This document shows, one piece after another, positions 32,901 through 45,291 of a stretch of DNA of 64,000 nt. The position numbers and the translations under genes are program-made. Source of the DNA: Eublepharis macularius. Lineage: Eukaryota > Chordata > Lepidosauria > Squamata > Eublepharidae. Every line of letters starts with the position of its first letter. Within the stretch, counting starts at the first letter, position 1. The stretch is from assembly GCF_028583425.1 (NCBI RefSeq), contig NC_072795.1, positions 10,377,001 to 10,441,000 of the forward strand, in the 5' to 3' direction. A model generated the notes under the pieces. That model saw nothing but the letters and a program-made list of their open reading frames with translations. It had not been told where the DNA came from and searched no databases.

Positions 32901-35900
32901 ATTTAAACTGGGACTTTATGTTTGCCACTATGGAAAAGCTACAACTGGGAGAAAGATTCGTCAGAGCAATCAAGGAAATCTATAGAGACCAGACTGCAGC
33001 AATTGTAGTGAATGATGAACTGACCAAGAAATTGACGATTAGTAAAGGAACAAGACAAGGTTGCCCGTTATCTCCATTGTTGTTCATTTTAGTATTGGAG
33101 ATTCTGATGATACAAATCCGACAAGATGAGGAAATACGAGGAATAAAAATAAAGGACTATTCATATAAGGTCAGAGCATTTGCAGACGACATAATGTTAA
33201 TTGTAGAAGACCCATTGGAGAACATGCCAAAAGTGATAGATAAGATTAAGGAGTTTGGAGACTTGGCAGGTTTCTTCATTAACAAAAAGAAGTCAAAGAT
33301 ACTATGCAAAAACATGACTAAGCAGAAACAACAATTGTTAATGGAAACAACGGATTGTGAAGTAACTAGTAAGGTGAAATACTTGGGAGTTGAGCTGACT
33401 GCAAAAAATATAGATTTGTTCAAGAATAATTATGAAAAATTATGGACTCAGATAGAGAGAGACTTGATCAAATGGAATAGATTGAACTTGTCATGGTTGG
33501 GTAGGATTGCAGCAGTTAAGATGAATGTGTTACATAAGAACATAAGCAAAGCCATGTTGGATCAGGCCAGTGGCCCATCCAGTCCAACATTCTGTCACAC
33601 ACAGTGGCTAGAAATCCAGTGCCATCTAAAGGACTGTCAGTGAGGCCAGGACACCAGATGCCCTCCCACTGCCTTCCTTCCAGCACCAAGACAACAGAGC
33701 ACCACCTCCCCACAAAGAGAATACCATCTATCTCCTGTGGCTAATAGCCACTGATGGACCTCTGCTCCATATATTTGTCCAGTCCCCTCTTGAAGCTGGC
33801 AATGCTTGTAGCTGCCACCACCTCCTGTGGCAACGAATTCCATGTGTTTATCACCCTTTGTGTAAAGTAGTATTTTCTTCTATCTGTTCTAACCCGACTG
33901 CTCAATAATTTCATAGAGTGCCCACGAGTTCTTGAATTGTGAGAAAGGGAGAAAAACACATCTTTCTCTACCTTCTCTAACCCGTGCATTATCTTGTAAA
34001 CCTCTATCATGTCTCCCCTCAGTCGTCTTTTCTCCAGGCTAAAGAGCCCCAAGCGCCTCAATCTTTCCTCATAGGGAAAATGTTCCAACCCTTTAATCAT
34101 TTTAGTTGCCCTTCTCTGTACTTTTTCCAGTGCTATGATATCTTTTTTAAGGTGTGGCGACCAGAACTGTACACAGTACTCCAAATGAGGCCTCACCATC
34201 GATTTATACAGAGGCATTATGATACCGGCTGATTTGTTTTCAATCCCTTTCCTAATAACCCCTAGCATAGCATTAGCTTTTTTTATGGCAGTCGCACACT
34301 GTGCTGACGTTTTTAGTGAGTTATCTATCATGACTCCAAGATCTCTCTCTTGGTCAGTCTCCGCCAGTTCAGACCCCATCAACTTGTATTTATATTTTGG
34401 ATTTTTGGTTCCAATGTGCATTACTTTGCACTTGGCTACATTGAACCTCATTTGCCACATGGATGCCCACTCTTCTAGCCTCGACAGATCCCTTTGGAGT
34501 GCCTCACAATCCTCTCTGGCTTTCACCACCCTGAACAACTTCGTGTCATCTGCAAATTTAGCCACTTCACTGCTTAATCCCAATTCCAAATCATTAATAA
34601 ACAAGTTAAAAAGCATTGGACCCAATACCGACCCCTGTGGCACCCCACTGCTCACCACCCTCCACTGTGAGAAGTGCCCGTTTATACTCACTCTCTGTTT
34701 CCTATTAATTAGCCAGTTTTCGATCCACAAGAGGACTTGGCCCTTTATCCCATAGCTACTGATCTTACTTAGGAGCCTTTGATGAGGAACTTTGTCAAAA
34801 GCTTCTTAGGAGCCTTTGATGAGGAACTTTGTCAAAAGCTTACCAAGAGTAATGTTTTTGCTACAGACAATACCAATCATCAGAGACTCTAAACAATTTG
34901 AAAAATGGCAGAGGAAAATATCAGATTTTGTTTGGGCAGGCAAGAAGCCTCGAGTGAAAGTAAAAGTTTTACAAGATGCAAAGGAAAGAGGCGGAATGCA
35001 ACTGCCCAACCTGAGACTCTATCATGATGCAATCTGCCTAGTTTGGCTAAAAGAGTGGATGACATTAAAGAATAAGAAACTATTAGCCCTAGAGGGATAT
35101 AAAAATTTTTTTGGATGGCACGCATACCTATGGCATGACAAAGTGAAGGTCAACTCGATGTTCCTGCATCATTTTGTAAGGAGAAGTTTATATACAATCT
35201 GGAAGAAGTATAGAATTTACCTACAAGAAGGAACCCCCTTGTGGGTGGTTCCATATGAGGTGATAGACCCGAGAGCTGTTGATAATGAACAACAATGTTT
35301 AACGTACAAAGAAATAACTAAAATTGAAGTATCTAAACTTAGAATAAAGACGCAAGAGGAACTATCACCTAACTATGATTGGTTCCAGTATAGGCAGATC
35401 AGAGACTTATACAATTCGGACTCTGCAAAAGGGGGCATACGAACAGAGAACTCGGAACTAGAGCAGACCCTTCTTAAAGAAGACAAGAAAAGAATATCCA
35501 AGGTATACCAAGTACTGTTGAAATGGTATACCGAGGACGAGACAGTTAAATCACAGATGGTGAAATGGGCTATAAATTTTAATAAAGAAATAACAATGGA
35601 GGCATGGGAATACTTGTGGAAAACTACAATGAAGATAACGACATGTACTAATATTAAAGAGAACATTTACAAAATGATTTATCGTTGGTACATGACACCA
35701 AAGAAGATTGCGTTAGGGAACTTGAATACTTCTAATAAATGTTGGAAGTGTAAGAAACATGAGGGCTCCCTCTACCACATGTGGTGGTCGTGTGAGGTAG
35801 CTAGGCAGTACTGGGGGGAAATAATAAGAGAAATGAGTGAAATTTTACAGTTTCAAATAAATAAGAACCCAGAACTCCTGCTACTGAACTTGGGAATGGA

Positions 35901-38900
35901 GGGAATTCCAGCCCATCATAGGACGTTGATATTTTATATGACAGCAGCAGCTAGACTTTTGTATGCGCAAAAATGGAAAGTACAAGAAGTGCCAACTATT
36001 GAAGATTGGATCTACAAATTGCTGTATATGGCTGAAATGGACAAGATGACAAGAAAACTGAGAGATCTGGACTCAGGGCAGTTTAACACGGACTGGGAGA
36101 AGCTGAAACAATATCTGGAGAAGAAATGGGAGGTGGGAGGAAAACTGTGGCAGTTTGAGAACTACTGAAGTATAATATAAGTATAAAAGAGAGGGGTGAC
36201 TTTACCGGGGGAGGAAGAGAAAAGTGAATTTATAAGCAGTTAGATTAATAGATTGATATATATATAGATATGTATAGGTTAATTGATAGAACATTGATAG
36301 AGAATAAGTAATGATAAGGCTTAAATATGAGGATTGAGTAACTAACAATATTTTCTTTCTTTGATAAGATTTATATGCACCAAACTGAATGTATAGAAGA
36401 GTTAAAATGATTGCCTATGTGAGCTATATAGAATTATCATAAAAAGATGAAATGAGTAATATATAGAGAACAAATCAAATTGTTTGATTTGTTTGATTTA
36501 AATGTGGGAAATTTTTATGGTTTATGATATATAGGTTTATGATATATAGAAATATTCAAAATGGGAAAAGGGGATAAATTGTTTATCTAAAGACGTACAG
36601 TTTGGGTGTATAATAAGTAAAGGAGTTAATGATGTACTGCTTAATATAATGGAGAATGTATATCTGTTTTAGACAGAGGAATTTAATAGAAGTAAGGGAA
36701 AAGGGACAGGGGGGGAAAGCTGTTGGAAGTCAACAAAAGGGGGGGAAAGGGAGGGGGTTAGAAATGAAAAATTTGGGGAAAATTGAATGTAATGTAAAAA
36801 TAATAATATTCTAACCCAATAAAAAAATTTTCAAAAAAAAAAAGAGAATTACCACTGTGAGTAGATCAGTAGAGATGGGGCCGGCTAAATCAGAGGTTGA
36901 TACAATAATCCCTGTATTATTTGATATCATTTCTGGAAAGCAGGTTTGTAGTCTTCAAAAATTGCTAGAGGAAGATCCTATATAACTCTAGGAAGTTGCT
37001 ATACATCTAAAGTGCAACCTCTTACACATATTATTCATTGGATCCAGGAGGACAACCATAAAAATTTCTGGTACCTTTGGAATGACAAAACCCAGTATGT
37101 TCACATCCTTTGTAGTTTGTCTGGGGAGCCCGGTTATTAAGATATATTGGGAACGCTGGATCTCATGAATCACAGCATTGGTATAGGGCAGCTTCTTCCA
37201 ATCTTGATAGTTGAATACTTGAGATGAACCTAAAGCTTTTTCCATCTCCTTGTGGACTTTCTCTGAGGAAAACAGTAATAAAAAAATGAATCTTCATTCT
37301 GGACACTGGGACCAATTTGAGTTACAAGGACTCTAGTTTCTTTTCATATTTAATACATACTGTTGCATGGACCAGATAAGTCTCATGTAATATTTTGAGA
37401 TACTGGTCCCTGTGCCGGGGAAAGCACACAGAAAGCATCGTCAACTTATGCAGAGGTAGAACATGAGTTCCAGAGTAAAAGGATCATTTGACTCTGTTGT
37501 ATAGATAGTTCACAGTTTGCAGCAATAATTCTCCTAGGGCAAAGTGAAAGGATCGAAGGGAGACTGGTGCTTAACCGACAACTAACTTTATTACCCTAGC
37601 CACAATAGAAAGAAGGGAAATGAAACAGTGGTAGTCAAGATAGTAGGGGCATGCTCCCAGATGGTGTTGTGTGCACCCACACTCTACAGTGGGCCAATTT
37701 GGGCCCCAAACAGGCCGAATCCTGCCCATTGGGGCTTAAATTGACCTGCTGTGAATCACAGGAGCTCTCCAGGGTCCTCCTCACAGCACTTCCATGGTCT
37801 GTAGAAGGCTGAATTGGCCTCATTTGGGACCAAAATTGACCCACTGCAAAGCATGAGAGCACTCCAGGGCCCATCGTGCCACCCCGGCTGCCTTCCTGCA
37901 GTGGAAAATGGGAATGCTGATGGGAGCACCCTGGAGAGCTCCTGTGCTTCATTTTGGGCCAATTAAGACCACAAACTAGTTCAATTCGGTCCCAAATGGA
38001 CCAAAATTGGCACACTATGGTGCGTGGGAGCACTGCCAGGGGCAACACAAGGCCCTGCGTGATGATGTCACTTCCCAGAAGTATTGTGATCATGGAGCCC
38101 AGGAATTCTGTGTGTGCTTGAGCTTGAACCCAACACTCATCTTCAGGCCTTTCCCTAAGCATTCTTTGTCATGTATGACTGAACCCTCTGGTTGTTGTAT
38201 GTGTGCTCAAACTTGGTGGGTCAATCAGTGATTTGAAAGGTGGACTGTGTTCTAAGCAATTTTGATCTCAGCTTCAGCTAGAGATTTTTCAGGCATTCAT
38301 TTCCTTATCAGCAGCATATCTCCTTATCTGGTCCATGCAGTAGCAAACATATGTATATATCGGACAGGTTCACTTTGTCTATGGTCTCTGGGTAGCAGCT
38401 TGTTGCTCTGGTGAAAAATCAGCCCTGTATGTCTCCACTCTTTTTTGATTGCGTACTTGGTGGGAATCTTTAACCTGTTCATTTTGCTCTCATGAAGTAG
38501 TTTGCTAATGAAACACATTAGCGACATGTATTTCTTTCCAGCAGACTGCATGTATTTATGCAAGCTCTTGGGAATATTCACCCATTTCCTTCAAAGAGCA
38601 TTCCAACAATGTATCTGATGAAGGGAGATTGACTTTTGAAAACTTATACCCTGAAAATCTTGTTGTCTTGAAGGTGCCAATGGACTCAAATTGAGCTGTT
38701 CTCCCAACAATGTAGACGCCCTTATACTATAATTTTAATCACATATTTTCCTCTTCTTCATACAAATATGACATATTTTAATACTACAAAGATAGAACCT
38801 TGATGATTTCTTTTGAGGATAAAGGTAGATATTACATAAGGTAGATATTAACTCTTATAGCTTATATTATTTGTTGGTTATTAGTTCAGCTTTATCCTGC

Positions 38901-41900
38901 CTTTCTTTCAGATGGCTCAGAGCAGGATACCTCTCATCCATTTTATCTTCGATGAGAGAGAATGGGCTGGCATTTCACAATTAAATGTACTTAGAATTCT
39001 TGAGAATTTTTTTCTAGTGTCATATATTTCACATAGCACTCTCTTCTGCAGGTTTACTCAGAAATAACTGCCACTTTATTTGCTGGTAGTATTGTTATGG
39101 GGCATGGAATTTCTTTTTCAGATGTTTTGTTGGTTAAATATAGCAATGGGCTTATCTTTTCCTCTTTCAAAAGAGAAATTCTCTTTGGGCTCTCATTAAT
39201 TTATCTTATTTTTTTCTAACTACGGAATAGTATAGATTTCCTTACCTGTGGATTTCTGCCTGTTGTTGTGTCATTGTAATATGATACAAAGGGTAAAAAT
39301 CAATCCAATGTAGCAAGGATATGTTCAGACAATTTTTGAACATATTCTTGCTTCTGTTTAATTGTTTCTTTAATGGATCATCTTGTTCTTAATTTTTCAA
39401 CCATGCTCATAGTATATAAATATTTACATTACTTCTCAGAGTTTTAAACTGAATTTTCCTGTTCATGAAATTGCTAAAAAGAGGAATAGAAATGGTTTGC
39501 TGAATTTTGGGGTGAGGACTTAAGAAAATTCAACAAAGAACCCTCAAAATTAATAAACAAACAAACAAAATATCTCTAAACTTTTAACAAAGCACGAGGA
39601 AGAAAAAATTTAGGAAGTATCAGGACGTGAGATAGCAGCAAACCCAGTGAAATATTTGGGCATTTGTCTAACAAGACATAAAGACACTTTGTTCAGAGAT
39701 AATTTTGAGACATTGTGGAGGAGAACTCAAAAAGATTTGGAAAGATGGTCCAAATTAAATTTGTCTTGGGTTGGAAGAATTTTGGCAATTAAAATAAACG
39801 TTTTACCGAAAATCAATTTTTTGTTTCAAATGTTACCAATTAGCATAAAAGATAAGACACTGAAGGATTGGCAAAGAAATAAATCAATTCATCTGGAACA
39901 GTAAAAAACCAAGAGTAAGATTCAAGGTATTACAAGATGAAACTTCTAGAGGAGGGCTGGCAGTCTCAAATATCAAATTATACTACAAAGCAGCTTGTCT
40001 AGTTTGGGTTATAGACTGGATAAGAAACCCCAAAGATAAACTAATATGACTAGAAGTGGCGGACTTGACAGATGGACTACACATCTTCCTTTGGGTGTCA
40101 AACAGATCAAGAAAGAAACAAGAAAGCCATGTCATAAGAGACAACCTCATTCAAATTTGGGACTCAGAAGAAGAATAAGCCCATTGATATCGCCACTATT
40201 TTCACCATTCAATGCATTTTGTGACAAGAATCAGAGAAAAGATAATAACTTTATAATGTACCAAGACATGATAAACCTTCAAGGAAAGATAAAATCATGG
40301 CAAGAAATTCAAGACGAAGGGAAAAAATACAATGGTTGACATATTTTCAGTCAGTTTCCAGAATACAAGAAGATCTGAAGGAACTCAGAGGACAGTTAAG
40401 GAATCTTACCGATTTTGAGAAAATAATGATGCAGAAAAAGAAACACATCTTGGGTCTAATATATAAACTTTTACTCCAATATGATACTGAAACAGAACAC
40501 GTTAAAGTGTATATGATAAAGTGGACGCAAAATTTCGGAAAAGAAATAACATTTCAACAGTGGGAGAACCTTTAGATGAAGGGTATAAAATTCACGGCAA
40601 GTCAAACACTAAGGGAGAACTGGTACAAGATGTTCTTCAGATGGTACATTACACCAAAAGATGAGAAAATGGACAAGAAATATGTGGGGTTATGTTGGAA
40701 ATGTAAAGAAGCAGACAGTTCCTTTTATCACATGTGGTGGACATGCCACAAAAGCAAAAAAAATTCTGGAAAGAAATACACGCTGAGATGCAAAAGATTT
40801 TAAAATTTGATTTTGCCGTGAAACCACAAACTATGCTGTTGGGAATACTACCAGAAAAACTAGACAGAAAATTACACCATTTAGATATTTACTGACGGCG
40901 GCAAGGTTAGTATTTGCAACCAGATAGAAGGAAGAAGAATGGCCAGCTAGGGAAATCTGGAAAGATAAGATGGCAGAATATGCAGTGATGGCAAAACTGA
41001 CAAGCTACTTAAACAGAAGACCAATGAGAGAACTTGAAGAGAAATGAGGGAATTATTTTGCCCCCACAGTTGGAAGAAAGAGACAGAAACATTAGTTGGA
41101 ACTATGGGCTGCTTTATTAAACACAACATCAATACTAAACTGTGGCAAAGGCAAACTGGCGGAACAGGTCAAGCACCGGGGTCACTCTTGGACCTCTGCC
41201 TTGACCTGCCTGGGCGAGCCCCACTGCCCCAGGCTTGAGCCATTCATAGAATGGCTTGGACCCGGCCAGCCAGGCAAAGGGTTCCCCTCCATCAAGCTCC
41301 TAAAGCTTCAGCCATACAGCATGAGGGAAGGACTTGCTCCTGGGGTTCCCTGGAGGTTGTCTTGACAGGTGGTGGCAGCCATGAAGCATATCCTCCTTCT
41401 TGACAGACCCCTTTCTCCACCGATGGGGAATTGCCAAAGGGGTGCTCACAGGCCCACTCCCTATTCCCCAACTTTCTCCTGCCAGTGAAACCTACTAGGC
41501 ACCACCCTACAAATGCCTCAAACCTCTGCTTCAGCACAAGGTAGGTGAAAAACCCAACCCCATCCAGCCAATTTGGGTATGGGAAAAATTTCCTCCCTGG
41601 CTCTGGAACAGCAGCCTGCTAATCCTGCACTAAAACAGGGTGAGGCGGGTGGGCCGATTGCATGGAAATACTGAAGCTACAGGGCGGAGATGCCTCCTAG
41701 GGCACTTGTCTCCACCCCCATCCTGAAGCCCAGATGAACAGGAAACCAGTCTGTCCCCTCCTCCATCTGAGGGGGCAAAGTTCAGCCCCCAGCTTAAGCT
41801 GCGGGGGAACTGCAGGTAAGGGGCCGCATTACTTACAAAGGATAAAATGCAAAAAATGTTTTAGTTTTAGAAATCTGAATAAGATTGTATATTGATATAT

Positions 41901-44900
41901 TGTTATAGACTGAATATAAGATTAGGATATGATAAGATGGAAAATGGTTAAATATTAATGATGAGGTAGAATATTTGATACGGAAACTTTGGCATAAATT
42001 TAAGATAAATAGAAATGATCTGTATGGAAGCATTAGTCCCTATTAAGATATAGCACTAAGAATGTACATGGAGACGGCTCATTTTGACCTTTAGTTGATC
42101 CAAAATTGAACACTGAGAAAAAAGAACGCATTTAGTTTGTGAAGGTAAACGTGAAAATGCACAGAAGTAGATCAACTCTGATTAAGATGTTTTGTGTACT
42201 CTGTATTTTAATAACTCTTGTAGTGCAAAATCTTACTATTCCTTTGACCCAGTTATCCCCTCCTCTTTTTCTGTACCCCTCTTTGTTCTGAAAAAAAAAG
42301 AAAAGAAAATTCCACGAATAATGCTATTTATTGATACATACTCCTCATTAAGGATGAATAGGACTGTACTGTTAAATAACTACAAAATACAAAAGCCTAA
42401 AAGAATATGTCTATTAAAAACTAGCAACAAAGCCCATTGTGGGGGAAAAAACAATGGGCTCTAGAAAGGGGAGGGTGGGCAGGCAGGCATTCCTTCCTCC
42501 TCAATTACTGACCCCAGCCAGATGAAGGCAGGGGGGCGGGCATGGTTCCTCCTGTGCTGAGTGATCCTGATCCTGGCTGAGTGAAGGGGGGCAGGCATTG
42601 CCACCTGCTCTGCGTCTGATCTCAGCTGGGTGAATGGGGTGCAGACATTGCCTCCTGCTCTGCACCTGATCCCGGCTGGATGAAGGGAGGGGTGGGAATT
42701 ACCATTTGCTCCATGCCTGCTTCCAGCAGGTTGAACAGAGGGGTGGAAATTGTCTCGTGCTCCACGCCTGATCCAAGCTGAATGAATGAGGGCGGGCATT
42801 GTCACCTTCTCCTCACCTGATCCCAGCCAGTGAAGGGGGGTGGGCATTGCCACATGCTCCACTCATGATCCCAGCTGGGTGAAGTTGGGGATGGGCATTA
42901 CTTCGTGCTCTGTGCCTGATCCAGGCTGGGTGAAGGGGGATGGGCATTGGCTCATGCTCCACTCCTGATCCTGGCGAAATGAAAGGGGCAGGCATTGTAA
43001 CCTGCTCCTCGCCTAATCCTGGCTGGGTGAATGAAGGCAGGCATTGCTACCTGCTCCCTTTCTGATTCAGGCTGGGTGAAGGCGGGCATTTCCTTCTGCT
43101 CTGAGGCTGATCCTGGCTGGGTGAAGGGGGGCAGGCATTGTCATCTGCTCCATTCTTGATACCCAGAAAAACAAGGCAATTTCCAGTCTATTCCCAGAAC
43201 AAAAAAAGTGGCAAGCCACCCAGAAAATGGAAAAATATCTCTGTATATATAGGCATGAAACATGCAAAAATATCATATGACAAGAGTGTTCAATACATGT
43301 ACAATAATATTACAGTGTATTTATATAATCATGATACATTCAAGAATCTTAATTGTCTATCTCATATCCCAGTCCAATCTGAACAAGAGACTCAGCGCCC
43401 TGTTCCCATGAATCCTTTAGGAACTAGGCAAATGCTCCAGGTGTGAAAGAAATGGTAAATGCATATTGATTTATGTCCATCATTGTTTTTTCTTATATAG
43501 GTGACACTCAAGATGTTGCATCTAGGATCTCGCTGGAAGCAGCCCAAACTGCAGCCGGCTAGACAGCAGATTTCATCATCCAGACTTCCTCAAGGGCTGG
43601 AGGATCGCCTAAATGAGTGTGAATATTTCTCAGGACCCAGAGAGAAAATGACGTGGACACAATGGCTCACATGGCTTAACACGTTGCATTTACCATTTCA
43701 TTTACCATTTCTTTCACACCTGGAGCATTTGCCTAGTTCCTAAAGGATTCATGGGAACAAGGCGCTGAGTCTCTTGTTCAGATTGGACTGGGATATGAGA
43801 TAGACAATTAAGATTCTTGAATGTACCATTCTTGATACCAGCTGGGTGAACGCGGGGGCAGGCATTGCCACCTGCTCCACTCCCGATCTCATTTGAGTGA
43901 AAGGAAGAGAGGGCATTGACACCTGCTTTGCTCCTGATCCAAGCTGGTTGAAGGGGGGCTGGGAATTGTCACCTGCTTCACTCCTGATTATATCTGCATG
44001 AATGCGGGGGGGCAGACATTGCCACCTGCTCCCCTGCTGATCCCAGCTGGGTGAACGGCAGGTGAGCATTACCACATTCTCTGCTCCTGATGCCATCTGG
44101 ATGACGGTAGGTTGCAGCCACCTGCTCTGCTCCTGATCTCAGTGAAGGAAGTAGAAGGCATTGCCACCTGCTTTGCTCCTGATCCAAGCTGGGAGAAGAG
44201 TGGGTGGGCATTTCCACCTGCTCCACTCCCAATCTCATTTGGGTGATGAAGGGGGTGGGAATTGCCACCTACTCCACTCCTGATCCCAGCTGGGTAAGGG
44301 GGCTGGCCATTGCCACCTGTTCCCCTCCTGATCCCAGCTGGGTGAAGGGCAGGTGAGCATTGCCATCTTCTCTGCTCCTGATATCAGCTGGGTGAAGGCA
44401 GGGGGCAGGCAATGCCACATGCTCCACTCCTGATCCCAGTTGGGTGAAGACAGGGGGTGGACATTGTCCCCTCTCTGCTCCTGATCCTAGCTGGGCAAAG
44501 ATGAGGAGCAGGCATTGCCACCTGCTTCGCTCTTGATCCTACCTTCATGAAGGCGGAGGGTGGGCATTGCCACCTCCTTCGCTCCTGATCCCAGCTGGGT
44601 AACGGCAGGGGGCAGGCATTGCCAACTGCTCAGTGCCTGATTTTGTCCTGTGTTTCCTTTTATTATGCTCTCTGGAGGTCTGGGTACCTCATCTGGGCTC
44701 CCCTCCACAGCAGCATCCTCTGGAGGCGCACCAGGGTTTTGAATACGCTTAGCCTTTTATATAATAGGACAAAAAGACAAATATGCCTTCAGGGGACATT
44801 GATTTCCTTTAACGCTGAAGACCTTCTTACCTTGGATGTCTGGGTGATTTGCCATGAGGAGCAATGCCCATTGCAATGTCAAAGATGTTGTTTCTGTTCC

Positions 44901-45236
44901 TGCGATGAAGAGGTCAAAAATACACTGAGTAAGATTGTCTTCATTGTATGTTGAATTAGGGTCATTCTTGTTCTGTTGTTGACAATAAGAGGTGAGATTG
45001 CATTTTCAACAAATTCTACTTTGATCACATCATGAGAACACAAGATTCTCTGGAAAAGTCAGTAATGCTAGGAAAAGTGGAAGGCAGCAGGAGGAAAGGA
45101 CGACCTAAAACAAGATGGATTGACTCAATAAAAGAAGCCACATCTTCTAGTTTGCAGGATCTGAGCAAGTCTGTTAATGATAGGATTTTTGGAAGTCTTT
45201 CATTCATAGGGTTGCCATAAGTCGGAGGCGACTTGA

Positions 45237-45291
<55 letters not shown>

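Larger units (their letters stand above)
31097..36168 (+). pseudogene. L1 ORF2 (endonuclease/reverse transcriptase) split by CR1
   Basis: ORF2p nicks target DNA and reverse transcribes L1 RNA. The first part, 31097-33534, is open. It has the endonuclease ([35 protein letters not shown]) and the reverse transcriptase ([46 protein letters not shown], and FADD near residue 696). The frame then enters CR1 and stops at 33643. The remainder, 34842-36168, continues in the matching phase and includes a [17 protein letters not shown] cysteine/histidine motif. The two parts sum to about 1254 codons, so the insertion is the only lesion. Confidence 0.95.
29396..36843 (+). mobile_element. Full-length L1 (copy B) with nested CR1
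   Basis: The element is bounded by a perfect 18-bp duplication GAGAATTACCACTGTGAG (29378-29395, 36844-36861) and ends in an A tail. It has a 910-bp 5' UTR, intact ORF1, ORF2 overlapping by ATGA, and a ~660-bp AT-rich 3' UTR. Without the 1307-bp CR1 insertion at 33535-34841, L1 is about 6.1 kb. Apart from that insertion both ORFs are open, so the L1 arrived recently. It is antisense to the P450, in intron 7. Confidence 0.97.
39540..42309 (+). mobile_element. Older L1 (copy D), 3' part, with an insertion
   Basis: The text follows ORF2 from just after the reverse transcriptase to near its end, then an AT-rich 3' UTR with an A-rich tail at 42292-42309. A ~770-bp block (41050-41822) interrupts it; its first part matches the repeat at 9001-9300 in inverse orientation. 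The subfamily is clearly different from copies A to C. The 5' start is approximate. Confidence 0.8.
42421..44769 (-). mobile_element. Helitron-like element 1 with internal minisatellite
   Basis: On the minus strand it begins TCCTATTATATAAAAGG (44769). It ends with a 9-bp-stem hairpin, AGCCCATTG/CAATGGGCT, followed about 10 bases later by CTAG (42424-42421) and a T. A 5' TC, a 3' hairpin plus CTAG, and no target duplication are Helitron hallmarks. The body is a ~51-bp minisatellite (unit holding CCCAGCTGGGATCAGGAG and GCAGGTGGCAATGCC). A fold-back (43335-43825) has split the array. The base before the 5' TC is G rather than the expected A. Confidence 0.8.
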
